Source: Chitinophagaceae bacterium UBA2791
GTDB lineage: Bacteria > Bacteroidota > Bacteroidia > Chitinophagales > Chitinophagaceae
Assembly (NCBI GenBank): GCA_002352105.1
Contig: DEHV01000047.1
Span: 212,929 to 218,947, forward strand
Direction: 5' to 3'
DNA length: 6,019 nt
In this document: positions 1-6,019 of the stretch, piece by piece
How the letters are laid out: each line of letters opens with the position of its first letter
How positions within the stretch are numbered: position 1 is the stretch's first letter
The notes under the pieces: generated by a model
What the model was told of the DNA's origin: nothing
The model's database searches: none
What the model saw: only the letters and a program-made list of their open reading frames with translations
Program-made: the position numbers and the translations under genes

Positions 1-164
1 CTGCCTGTCATATAGCCGGCAATGCTGAAGGCTTTAAAAGCATCATTGCCCAGCTGTATAACCGCCCGTTCTCGGAGGAGGAAATAATGCTCCGGAAGAA
101 GTTATTGGCGGGTATTTTTGACAATGAAAAAAATGCGGCCCGGCTTATTCAATGGATATGGTAG
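1..164 (+). CDS. C-terminal fragment of a probable glycosyltransferase (GT4-like)
   Basis: The frame beginning at base 3 is open from the left edge to a TAG at 162-164, giving 53 residues with no start inside the window, so only the C-terminus is present. The end has the pattern seen at the C-termini of family 4 glycosyltransferases: a short segment with EEE, then RKKLL, a DNEKNAARL stretch and a helical LIQWIW ending. The DNE-NA-LI pattern usually forms the last helix, which packs back on the N-terminal Rossmann domain. No catalytic motif is visible because that part lies outside the window, so the family call rests on the tail alone. The gene converges on the ftsE-like gene and its last 20 bases overlap that gene's 3' end. 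An unrelated helical protein is possible. Confidence 0.5.
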   Translation, partial: ACHIAGNAEGFKSIIAQLYNRPFSEEEIMLRKKLLAGIFDNEKNAARLIQWIW

Positions 165-834
165 CGTTATCAAATACCTTTCCTCTTTCCGTGCGCACCA
201 TTCTTGCCGGGAACTTATTGATCACAATATAATCGTGGGTAGCCATGATGATGGCAGTGCCATAGTCGCGGCAGATCTGAAACAGCAATTGCATGATCTC
301 ATCGGAGGTCTCGGGATCCAGGTTGCCCGTAGGCTCGTCGGCCAGGATCAGTTTGGGAGAGTTTAACAGCGCCCTGGCTATATCGATGCGTTGCTGCTCC
401 CCGCCGCTGAGTTCAAAGGGCATTTTAAATCCTTTTGATTTCAACCCTACCTTATCCAGCACGTCGAGGATCTTTTCATCCATCAGCTTTTCATCCTTCC
501 AACCGGTAGCGCGAAGCACGAATTTAAGGTTGTCATTCACGTTGCGGTCGGTCAGCAATTGAAAATCCTGGAATACCACGCCAAGGTTACGGCGAAGAAA
601 GGGCACTTTTTTCCAGTCCATTTTTCTAAGGTCGAAGCCCACCACGGTACACTCTCCTTCGGTAAGCGAAAGATCGCCATATAAGGTTTTCAGCAAGCTT
701 GATTTTCCCGTGCCCGTCTTCCCGACAAGATATACGAACTCTCCTTTCTTTACGGTCAGGTTTACATCCTGCAGGATCAGGTTTTTGCCCTGGTATATGT
801 TTACATGGCTTAGTTCTACGATACTGTCTTCCAT
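145..834 (-). CDS. ftsE: FtsE-like cell-division ABC transporter ATP-binding protein
   Basis: This is a complete 229-residue ABC ATPase, the usual length for FtsE. Visible motifs are the Walker A GKTGTGKS (38-45), Q-loop Gln89 in VVFQDFQLL, signature LSGGEQQR (142-149), Walker B LILADEP (162-168) with catalytic Glu167, D-loop NLD (171-173) and switch His200 in ATHD. The FQDFQLL segment and the GNLDPETS run after Walker B are typical of FtsE and the related LolD/MacB ATPases. In known systems FtsE pairs with the membrane protein FtsX at the division site and couples ATP hydrolysis to activation of peptidoglycan hydrolases. No ftsX is adjacent; in Bacteroidota the two genes are commonly apart. 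The ATG at 834 (minus strand) is 10-20 residues before the first beta strand, as expected, and has no Shine-Dalgarno sequence. The 3' end overlaps the convergent glycosyltransferase gene by 20 bp. LolD or another LolCDE/MacB-type ATPase is the main alternative. Confidence 0.85.
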   Translation of the reverse strand: MEDSIVELSHVNIYQGKNLILQDVNLTVKKGEFVYLVGKTGTGKSSLLKTLYGDLSLTEGECTVVGFDLRKMDWKKVPFLRRNLGVVFQDFQLLTDRNVNDNLKFVLRATGWKDEKLMDEKILDVLDKVGLKSKGFKMPFELSGGEQQRIDIARALLNSPKLILADEPTGNLDPETSDEIMQLLFQICRDYGTAIIMATHDYIVINKFPARMVRTERGKVFDNATISIE

Positions 835-856
835 AGTCGCATTGATTAGATATTGG

Positions 857-864
857 CAAAAATA
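857..864 (-). promoter_or_regulatory. Candidate Bacteroidota -7 box upstream of ftsE
   Basis: On the minus strand this reads TATTTTTG, a full match to the TAnnTTTG box used by the primary sigma factor of Bacteroidota. It lies 22 bp before the ftsE start codon, in the 47-bp gap behind the oxidoreductase, and would give a short leader of about 18-20 nt. No good TTG-type -33 element sits at the usual 19-21 bp distance upstream, so the box could be a chance A/T-rich match. If it is real, ftsE can be transcribed independently of the upstream gene. Confidence 0.4.
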
Positions 865-881
865 ATTGATATAAACAGGAA

Positions 882-2258
882 TCAGGCCTTCAATTTCAAA
901 CCAACGGGATCCCAGTTTACGATCTTATTGTCAAAATAGCTATTGTTGCACAGCAAGGCCGGCGCGGCTGCACGATAGCCGAAAAGGGCGTCCTCGCTTA
1001 CTTTCCCCTTGGCGCGCATGGCGTTGAAAAGATTGTAAAAATGATCGAAGTGCGCGCCCTTATAGCCCTGCTCCGCATCGTAAACCAGTTTGTCGGGCGA
1101 TTGCATCTGTTTTCTTTCGTATACATATGTCGACCCCGTATCTTTCTTGGTTTGCGTTAACGGATCCGACGCGTCTACATTATGCTTATTGCGGTACAAG
1201 GTTACCCTGTCCCATTCTACGGTCATGGATCCCTCGTCTCCCACCATTCTCAGGTAGTTGGTGCCCCCGGTGCCATCCACAAAGTTCACGCGCAGGGAAA
1301 GGTTGAACGGCGAATGCTCCTTGGTTTCGGGATAGTCGAACATGCCCAGCAGGATATCAGGCACTTCCCTTCCATCCTTCCAGTATCTTAATCCGCCCGT
1401 TGCCATGATCTTATTGGGGCCGATGGAATTGGTGATAAAATGCAGACTGGAGAACAGGTGCACGAACAGGTCGCCGGAAACGCCGGTGCCGTAATCGCGG
1501 TAATTTCTCCATCTGAAAAACCTTACCGGGTCAAAAGCCCGCTTCGTGGTATTGGAAACAAATGCATTCCAGTCAACCGTCGAAGGGGAAGCGTCCTTAG
1601 GGATCGGGTACTGCCATGCTCCGAAGGGAGACATGCGCGCCCAGAACCCTTCGGCATAGTTCAGCTTTCCTATCGCGCCGTCTTTAAGCAGTTCTTTTGC
1701 TTTTTCATTTCCCAAAGAGCTGACGCCCTGGCTGCCTACTTCATAAACAACATTGTTTTTTTGTTGGGCGGCCACTACTGCGGAGCCTTCGCTGATATCA
1801 TGCACCATCGGTTTTTCGCAATACACGGACTTACCCTTGTTCATCGCCGCGACAGAAATGTCTTTATGCCAATGGTCGGGCGTGGCAATGATCACGGCGT
1901 CAATATCCTTGCGCTCTATGATGGCGCGATAGTCGCGTGTGGTAAAGATATCGTTCCCCCATCTCTTTTTAGCCTCTTCCAGCCGCCCGTCATAAAGATC
2001 GCAGGCGGCTACCAGCTTTACGCCAGGCACGGTTATAGCCGTATTGGCATCGGCGACCCCCATTCCCCCGGCTCCTATCAGGCCTATCTGGATATGGTCG
2101 TTAGCGGCATAGCGGCGCGGGTTGCGGGACAATGTTTTCACGGCCGGCGCGGTTTGCCCTGCTTGCGCCAATGACGGGAGAAGGGTCATGCCCGCCGCTC
2201 CTTTCGTGAATTTTTCCAAAAATGATCTTCTGGATTGGGTATTGGGTTGTTTTGGCAT
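882..2258 (-). CDS. Tat-exported Gfo/Idh/MocA family oxidoreductase
   Basis: This is a 458-residue NAD(P)-dependent oxidoreductase predicted to act in the periplasm on a sugar, cyclitol or sugar-derived glycoside. The N-terminus carries a twin-arginine signal, SRRSFLEKF (9-17), then a mildly hydrophobic stretch ending near LAQA (30-33). The mature protein starts with a Rossmann fold: IGLIGAGGMG with the glycines at 62, 64, 65 and 67, and Asp87 ending the second strand to bind the ribose. Next are TPDHWH (126-131) and the family-defining EKP (148-150). The C-terminal substrate domain has the DWNAF...FFRWRNYRDYG block (229-257) followed by Asp263 and His267, in the usual position of the active-site region. 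I chose the ATG at 2258 because it starts directly at a Tat n-region; the reading frame also extends to a TTG at 2300, adding 14 residues with no signal character. GH109-type glycosidases share this fold and a Tat signal, so hydrolase activity cannot be excluded. No partner gene shows the substrate. Confidence 0.85.
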   Translation of the reverse strand: MPKQPNTQSRRSFLEKFTKGAAGMTLLPSLAQAGQTAPAVKTLSRNPRRYAANDHIQIGLIGAGGMGVADANTAITVPGVKLVAACDLYDGRLEEAKKRWGNDIFTTRDYRAIIERKDIDAVIIATPDHWHKDISVAAMNKGKSVYCEKPMVHDISEGSAVVAAQQKNNVVYEVGSQGVSSLGNEKAKELLKDGAIGKLNYAEGFWARMSPFGAWQYPIPKDASPSTVDWNAFVSNTTKRAFDPVRFFRWRNYRDYGTGVSGDLFVHLFSSLHFITNSIGPNKIMATGGLRYWKDGREVPDILLGMFDYPETKEHSPFNLSLRVNFVDGTGGTNYLRMVGDEGSMTVEWDRVTLYRNKHNVDASDPLTQTKKDTGSTYVYERKQMQSPDKLVYDAEQGYKGAHFDHFYNLFNAMRAKGKVSEDALFGYRAAAPALLCNNSYFDNKIVNWDPVGLKLKA

Positions 2259-2360
2259 CGATGATATTTTGTGTGATTCCCTTATAAAAATATTTGTCAA
2301 GTTATGAATAAAACCAATGTTAAGAATGGGAATCTGTTTTTTTAAGATAGCAGGGAAATG

Positions 2361-2395
2361 AAAATCCCCGCAGTCAAAACTGCGGGGAATATTTT
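2361..2395. terminator. Strong GC hairpin, terminator-like in both directions
   Basis: A perfect 10-bp stem, TCCCCGCAGT (2365-2374) and ACTGCGGGGA (2379-2388), closes a CAAA loop. On the plus strand it is followed by ATATTTTG; on the minus strand it is followed by TTTTC. The pairing and short U-tracts fit an intrinsic terminator that could work from either side. The position is odd, because it lies upstream of both divergent neighbours and no recognised gene ends here. It may end an unannotated transcript or block readthrough, or it may be a structured element with another role. Confidence 0.6.
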
Positions 2396-2451
2396 GTCGC
2401 TGTGCGCGGGGCTTCCAGCGAGTTTCCGATGCCGGGAGCGGACATTGGTTC

Positions 2452-2504
2452 TTAGGGTTCGAATACCCGGGTTTAGGGTTTAGCTTTAAGCTTAGGGTTT
2501 AGGG
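2452..2504 (+). repeat. Degenerate telomere-like heptamer repeat (TTTAGGG)
   Basis: Five units of 6-7 bp stand in tandem at 2472-2504: TTTAGGG, TTTAGC, TTTAAGC, TTAGGG and TTTAGGG. A sixth TTAGGG lies at 2452-2457, separated by a 14-bp spacer containing the palindromes TTCGAA (2458-2463) and CCCGGG (2466-2471). The array is too short and degenerate for a telomere or a CRISPR. Short heptameric microsatellites of this style occur between genes in some Bacteroidota genomes (from memory, not checked). It is probably a decayed simple-sequence repeat. Confidence 0.6.
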
Positions 2505-2652
2505 ATCAAGAATACGATTAACAACTGGACGGTTTATCAATGGACTCGGATTGTTTTGCGGGATAAAGATGATGCGATTTCAACGCTCGTCCAATTATTA
2601 ACGAAGGGTTTTCCACAATGTTCATAATTATTTTAATAAACAATAAGGAATT

Positions 2653-2668
2653 ATACTTACAGAAGTAT
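2653..2668. repeat. Small A/T-rich dyad upstream of the patatin gene
   Basis: ATACTT (2653-2658) and AAGTAT (2663-2668) are perfect inverted repeats around ACAG. The right arm overlaps a weak -7-like match, TATGTTTT (2666-2673), 130 bp before the patatin start. It could be an operator half-site pair, but in A/T-rich DNA a 6-bp dyad is expected by chance fairly often. Confidence 0.25.
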
Positions 2669-2735
2669 GTTTTACTATGGCCGACCCTGGTAATATTACG
2701 ATGGTTTTATTTAACATAAGCGCCATATTGTTTAT

Positions 2736-2759
2736 GCTAAAGTCCCAAAAATGTTTAGC
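2736..2759. repeat. Inverted repeat in the probable patatin leader
   Basis: GCTAAA (2736-2741) and TTTAGC (2754-2759) pair across a 12-nt loop. AGCG (2719-2722) and CGCT (2763-2766) could close a longer, interrupted stem outside it. The structure lies 45-85 bp before the patatin start codon and may form in the mRNA leader or act as a protein-binding site. Its thermodynamic stability looks modest. Confidence 0.25.
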
Positions 2760-2803
2760 TTACGCTATCTTGCTTCAGACAACCCCTAACCACTATCTCG
2801 CAT

Positions 2804-4486
2804 ATGAATGATAAGCTTTTTCATCTTGGCTTATGTATGGCGGGATCCATATCTGCGGGCGCCTATACGGCCGGCGTAATGGATTACCTGACCGAAGCGC
2901 TTCAAAAATGGGAACAGGAAAGAGGACGGGAAGATATTCCCGATCACAGGACGGTTATTGATTTGCTGGGCGGCTCCTCGGGAGGCGGCATTACTTCAGC
3001 GATCTCCCTGTTTGCCATGCAGGATAAGATCAACCATTACCGGTTGGAAGACAACCGGCCGGTTTCGGAAGGCAGGAATATTTTTTGGGATACCTGGGTT
3101 GAACTTAGCGAACAGGATATTTTCGAACAGATGCTTGCTCCCGGCGATATCAGCGAAGGGTATGTGCCTTCCCTGATGAATACCCGTTTTATTGATATCG
3201 TAGCGGAAAAATTCAAAGGGTATATCGATGGGCTTGCCTTGCATAACCAGGGCATCCCTCCTTATCTCTGCGAGCAGGCCGAATTGTTTCTCACGCTTTT
3301 CAATATTACCGGCATTAAGTACAGGCTCCATACCAAGGCATCCGCTTCGGGAGCGCAATGCGCTTTTGAACATCGCGATATTGCTCATTTCCGCTGGGGC
3401 GACCAGCCGGGAGCGGATGGGCGGATGGAACTGTCCTATGATCAGCAGGAAAACCTGGAATCCTTACTGATGGCGGCTCCGGCTACGGGAGCGTATCCTA
3501 TTGGACTAAAAGCAAGACTGCTTAAAAGAAAAGCGCATTATTTGTGGGAACATCCCTTCATCAATAAAGGGAGTTTTAAAAAAGAAGATATTCAGTTGAA
3601 TGAAAAAGACGGTTATTACCTGTCTATGAATGCCGATGGCGGCATGATCAATAATGAGCCTGTGGAACTGATGAGGGATATATTGTTGTCCATGCGGAAG
3701 CGGCATTATAAGGATCTGGATAAGAACAGCTCCCCTGCTGATCTGACAAATAGCGCAGTTATATTGATTGATCCCTTTCCTTCGCTGGATATGAAACTGA
3801 GAGAACCCTCCGAGCTGCGCGTGCATATTAAGCATTTTGCTCCTGAACTGTTTTCGGCTATGCGTTCCCAGTTGTTGTTTGACGCTAAAAAAGCCCTTGA
3901 CGCTTACAACAAGGAAAATTACGGTCTTTACCTGGTGGCTCCTTCAAAAGATGATACGCGTCCGGAATATGCGATCGCCTGCGGGTCGCTGGGCGGGTTT
4001 GGCGGATTTCTGAATAAAGATTTTCGTATTCATGATTTTTTCCTGGGAAGAAAAAACTGCCAGAGCTTCCTGAGAAAGTATTTTGTGGTTAATATGGATG
4101 AAACGGGGGAAGACCGGCGATGCGTGGAGGCGGTGATAAAAGGATATTCCAATGAGAAAGCATTACAGCGTTTCCAACGAACAGATGAAAAAGGAAGATG
4201 GGTGCCGATCATCCCGGAAGTAAGCGTTCAGGGTCCGGCGGATATTGCCAATGACGTTAACCAGGCGCCCTACTATCATTTTGATCCCCTGCCTGCGGAT
4301 TATCTCCTGAAATACCAACGCCAGATAAGAAAAAGATACCGGCATATCTCCGGCAACCTGTTGAAAACCGGATTCCCCTGGAACGTCCTCGTAAACCTAA
4401 CAACCCTATTTACGCGAAAAAAGATCAGTTCCCAACTGCTTAACTATATCTCTACTGACTTTAGGCGCCGGAAGCTGATGAAATAA
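2804..4486 (+). CDS. Patatin-like phospholipase family protein with C-terminal extension
   Basis: This 560-residue protein appears to be a serine acyl hydrolase with the Ser-Asp dyad of patatins, which cleave acyl chains from phospholipids or other lipids. The nucleophile motif is GGSSGGG (56-62), with Ser59 as the likely nucleophile (GxSxG), followed by a helix. The second catalytic residue is Asp278 in NADGGMINNEP. A patatin-type AAPATGAYPIG block is at 224-234. The oxyanion region is CMAGSISAGAYTAGV (11-25), which departs from the classical GGGxRG loop. The Ser-to-Asp spacing of ~219 residues is longer than in plant patatin (~138) and implies an insertion. The C-terminal half has a GGFGGF...R.HDFFLGR block (397-416) that recalls DUF3376-type bacterial patatin-related proteins. 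No signal peptide or membrane segment is seen, so it is probably cytoplasmic or peripheral at the inner membrane. The ATG at 2804 starts just before the first beta strand. It appears to be a single-gene unit. Confidence 0.8.
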   Translation: MNDKLFHLGLCMAGSISAGAYTAGVMDYLTEALQKWEQERGREDIPDHRTVIDLLGGSSGGGITSAISLFAMQDKINHYRLEDNRPVSEGRNIFWDTWVELSEQDIFEQMLAPGDISEGYVPSLMNTRFIDIVAEKFKGYIDGLALHNQGIPPYLCEQAELFLTLFNITGIKYRLHTKASASGAQCAFEHRDIAHFRWGDQPGADGRMELSYDQQENLESLLMAAPATGAYPIGLKARLLKRKAHYLWEHPFINKGSFKKEDIQLNEKDGYYLSMNADGGMINNEPVELMRDILLSMRKRHYKDLDKNSSPADLTNSAVILIDPFPSLDMKLREPSELRVHIKHFAPELFSAMRSQLLFDAKKALDAYNKENYGLYLVAPSKDDTRPEYAIACGSLGGFGGFLNKDFRIHDFFLGRKNCQSFLRKYFVVNMDETGEDRRCVEAVIKGYSNEKALQRFQRTDEKGRWVPIIPEVSVQGPADIANDVNQAPYYHFDPLPADYLLKYQRQIRKRYRHISGNLLKTGFPWNVLVNLTTLFTRKKISSQLLNYISTDFRRRKLMK

Positions 4487-4490
4487 AGAT

Positions 4491-4545
4491 CCCCGCAGGA
4501 CCGGCCTGAGTTTGGGACCCGGCTACGGGGTATGGCTCGTTTTTA
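4491..4545 (+). terminator. Possible terminator after the patatin gene
   Basis: Four bases after the patatin stop codon, CCCCG (4491-4495) can pair with CGGGG (4526-4530). An inner AG/CT pair and a CCGG/CCGG stem follow after a mismatch and a bulge. The stem is imperfect with a long loop, and the T-run (4540-4544) is about 10 nt downstream rather than directly attached. The position is right for a terminator but the form is weak. The sequence ATCCCCGCAG also appears in the hairpin at 2365. Confidence 0.35.
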
Positions 4546-4623
4546 ATTTCTATCCCCGGCTACATAAAGCGTTAAAGCTGAAACTGAGGCGCTATCCGAC
4601 TATGCATATACGGGTTTTGTGGT

Positions 4624-4631
4624 TATTTTTG
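4624..4631 (+). promoter_or_regulatory. Candidate Bacteroidota -7 box before the outer-membrane protein gene
   Basis: TATTTTTG is a full match to TAnnTTTG and ends only 6 bp before the chosen ATG at 4638. If used, transcription would begin at or within a few bases of the start codon, giving a nearly leaderless mRNA. There is no clear TTG at 19-21 bp upstream. It might be fortuitous, with the true promoter further up in 4546-4600. Confidence 0.35.
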
Positions 4632-4637
4632 TACGGA

Positions 4638-6019
4638 ATGAGAAGCTTAGTTCTATTGCTGCTGGCGGCGGCAAATGCGGGGCATGGATATGCCCAGGGT
4701 TATCAGGCTATTCACGGTTCGCAGTTCGCAAGCAGCCTGAATACCGCTGCCAACCCCGCCTCTATTGTCAATGCGCCTTATACATGGGATCTGGCGGTCT
4801 TCGGATTTCAATACCAGACCATCTCCAAAACCGTGAGCGGAAGGAATTTCCCCTCCAACCTGCTGAAGCCGGATGCGCCCTATAGCATCAATAGCGGTAG
4901 TTTTAAAAGGTCGGCGGCAGCCAATATCAATATGAACCTGCTGAATGCAAGGGTTTCATTGAACAAGCGCCAGGCCATCGCTTTTGGCGCCAATATGCGC
5001 GGGTATGTTCAGGCGAGTACAAGCCCCTTCAATTATAATGATTCGATAAAGGGCCCTATCAGTTTTATTTACTATAACCAGTCGGGCCGTAACCTAAGCC
5101 TGGAATCGACCAGCAGCGCCTGGATGGAGTTATTCGCCTCTTATGGCATTACCCTTGCCGACAGGTCCAACGACCGTTTAAACGCCGCTTTTACCTTGAA
5201 GGTCCTGCGGGGCGTTTCGGGAGCGCATGCCAGCTTGTCTAACCTGAGCATTGAGACCTCTGTACAGGACGGACAGGAAATATACGCGCTGGCTGGCGGA
5301 GAAGCTCAATACGGGTATTCCCGAACGCATGATAGCCCTGAACATAGCTCAGGATTTACCGCGAACCTCCGTCATCTGTTTGAGAAGGGACAAGGGGGGC
5401 TGGCGTTTGACCTTGGCCTGGAATATATGATCAAGGAAGATGGCTTCACCGATGTGTTTGGAGATGACGAACCAGAGGGTTATTTATGGAAGGTGGGAGT
5501 ATCACTCCTGGATATCGGCTGGAATAATTTTCTCTACAGCAATCAGAGCAGGAGGCATTCAGAAGCAAGACAAGGAGTCACTGGCAGCGAATTGCTGACG
5601 AAGTTTGCGCCGGTAACGAGTCCGCGCTCATTTAACGATAGCCTGGCGACGATCGTTGAGCATTCGGCCGTTCTGAGCGGGCAATTTCGCATACTCAACC
5701 CCGCCAGGCTAAAAATAAATATCGACAGGCATTTATCCGATAATTTTTACATTAATGGCGAATTGTCTGTCAACCTGGCCAATGTATTGGCGAAAGACAA
5801 ATTTTTTGTCCAGGAATCGCAGGTACTGGCAGTTACGCCCCGTTGGGAGACCAGGCGGCTTGGGATATATATGCCTTTGCAATACAACAGGCAGGGAAAT
5901 GTATGGGTGGGCGGCGCCGTTAGAATTGGTCCGCTGCTGATGGGCTCTCATCACTTGTTGAATGCTTTCTCCGGAAAAAACAATATCAGCGGCGGCGCTT
6001 ATCTCGCGCTGATCATCCA
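4638..6019 (+). CDS. Secreted outer-membrane beta-barrel protein, DUF5723-like (3' truncated)
   Basis: The frame is open from ATG 4638 to the right edge, giving at least 460 residues with no stop, so the gene is cut by the window. Residues 1-19 form a signal peptide: MR, then SLVLLLLAAA, then GYA with cleavage likely before Gln20. The mature part starts with a Q-SSLNTAANPAS block (24-42), the N-terminal signature of Bacteroidota barrel proteins that begin by listing an Asn-Pro-Ala motif. It continues as alternating hydrophobic and polar segments rich in aromatic residues. The last part, GGAVRIGPLLMGSHHLL then a GGAYLAL strand, resembles the closing strands of DUF5723 proteins, which suggests the barrel ends near the window edge. 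Whether an OmpA-type domain follows cannot be seen. An in-frame ATG at 4602 would add 12 residues (MHIRVLWLFLYG), but the shorter form gives a cleaner signal peptide. Function unknown; a PorP/PorV-like protein is the alternative. Confidence 0.65.
   Translation, partial: MRSLVLLLLAAANAGHGYAQGYQAIHGSQFASSLNTAANPASIVNAPYTWDLAVFGFQYQTISKTVSGRNFPSNLLKPDAPYSINSGSFKRSAAANINMNLLNARVSLNKRQAIAFGANMRGYVQASTSPFNYNDSIKGPISFIYYNQSGRNLSLESTSSAWMELFASYGITLADRSNDRLNAAFTLKVLRGVSGAHASLSNLSIETSVQDGQEIYALAGGEAQYGYSRTHDSPEHSSGFTANLRHLFEKGQGGLAFDLGLEYMIKEDGFTDVFGDDEPEGYLWKVGVSLLDIGWNNFLYSNQSRRHSEARQGVTGSELLTKFAPVTSPRSFNDSLATIVEHSAVLSGQFRILNPARLKINIDRHLSDNFYINGELSVNLANVLAKDKFFVQESQVLAVTPRWETRRLGIYMPLQYNRQGNVWVGGAVRIGPLLMGSHHLLNAFSGKNNISGGAYLALII

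Larger units (their letters stand above)
2259..2803. other. Divergent intergenic region
   Basis: This stretch of about 545 bp separates the 5' ends of the minus-strand oxidoreductase and the plus-strand patatin gene, so it should carry both promoters. It contains a strong hairpin (2365-2388), a GC-rich unexplained segment (about 2396-2450), a TTTAGGG heptamer patch (2452-2504), and an A/T-rich half (about 2600-2800) with two small dyads. A plus-strand frame without stops runs from about 2496 to a TAA at 2625. It has no start codon I would accept and no recognisable domain, and could be a decayed gene fragment or chance. No convincing -7/-33 pair was found for either flanking gene. Weak -7-like matches are TAACATTG on the minus strand (2315-2322), and TATGTTTT (2666-2673) and TATCTTG (2767-2773) on the plus strand. 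Confidence 0.7.

Noticed and set aside
1440..2174. A 244-codon plus-strand open frame opposite the oxidoreductase
   Set aside because: It lies wholly antisense to a clear Gfo/Idh/MocA gene, has no recognisable domain, and its composition (many Arg, His, Gly) is typical of antisense shadows of coding DNA.
2256..2300. Start of the oxidoreductase at the upstream TTG (2300)
   Set aside because: The extra 14 residues precede a proper Tat n-region starting at the ATG at 2258, and no ribosome-binding signal supports the TTG.
2400..2475. A T-arm-like GGTTCGAATACCC, suggesting a tRNA or tRNA-derived attachment site
   Set aside because: The loop between GGG and CCC is 8 nt rather than 7, the invariant G53-C61 pair is missing, and no D-arm, anticodon arm or acceptor stem can be built upstream.
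2452..2504. A CRISPR array or a linear-replicon telomere
   Set aside because: Units are 6-7 bp with no spacers of regular length, no cas genes are near, and the patch sits between ordinary chromosomal genes.
882..4486. An oxidoreductase-patatin pair acting as a defence system
   Set aside because: Some patatin effectors work in anti-phage signalling, but there is no cyclase, sensor or nuclease here, and the two genes are divergent and 545 bp apart with no shared operon.

Overview
The window looks like chromosomal DNA of a Bacteroidota bacterium, most likely from the Chitinophagaceae or close relatives. The reasons are two good matches to the Bacteroidota -7 promoter box (TAnnTTTG), no clear Shine-Dalgarno sequences before the genes, a Tat-exported Gfo/Idh/MocA oxidoreductase of the type common in this phylum, an FtsE-type ATPase with no ftsX beside it, and an outer-membrane protein resembling the DUF5723 family. 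This placement is inferred from gene content and signals, not from a marker gene.

Layout. At the left edge is the last ~53 codons of a plus-strand gene, probably a glycosyltransferase (1-164). It overlaps by 20 bp, tail to tail, with an FtsE-like ABC ATPase on the minus strand (145-834). Behind ftsE on the same strand, 47 bp away, is a Tat-signal Gfo/Idh/MocA oxidoreductase (882-2258). A divergent intergenic region of about 545 bp follows (2259-2803). It holds a perfect 10-bp GC-rich hairpin of terminator type, a patch of degenerate telomere-like TTTAGGG heptamers, and two small A/T-rich dyads. On the plus strand come a 560-residue patatin-like phospholipase (2804-4486), a weak terminator-like structure, a strong -7 box match, and the start of a secreted outer-membrane beta-barrel protein resembling DUF5723 (4638 to beyond the right edge). 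This last gene stays open to the edge of the window and runs off it.

How the genes relate. They do not form an obvious pathway. The themes are cell envelope and periplasm: cell-division/peptidoglycan control (FtsE), periplasmic sugar or cyclitol redox chemistry (the oxidoreductase), lipid acyl hydrolysis (patatin) and an outer-membrane protein. I see no phage, integrase, transposase, CRISPR array, toxin-antitoxin pair, rRNA or tRNA. The least explained parts are the divergent intergenic region, with its orphan hairpin and heptamer patch, and the unusual oxyanion-loop sequence of the patatin protein. I found no convincing evidence of a wholly new multi-gene system.
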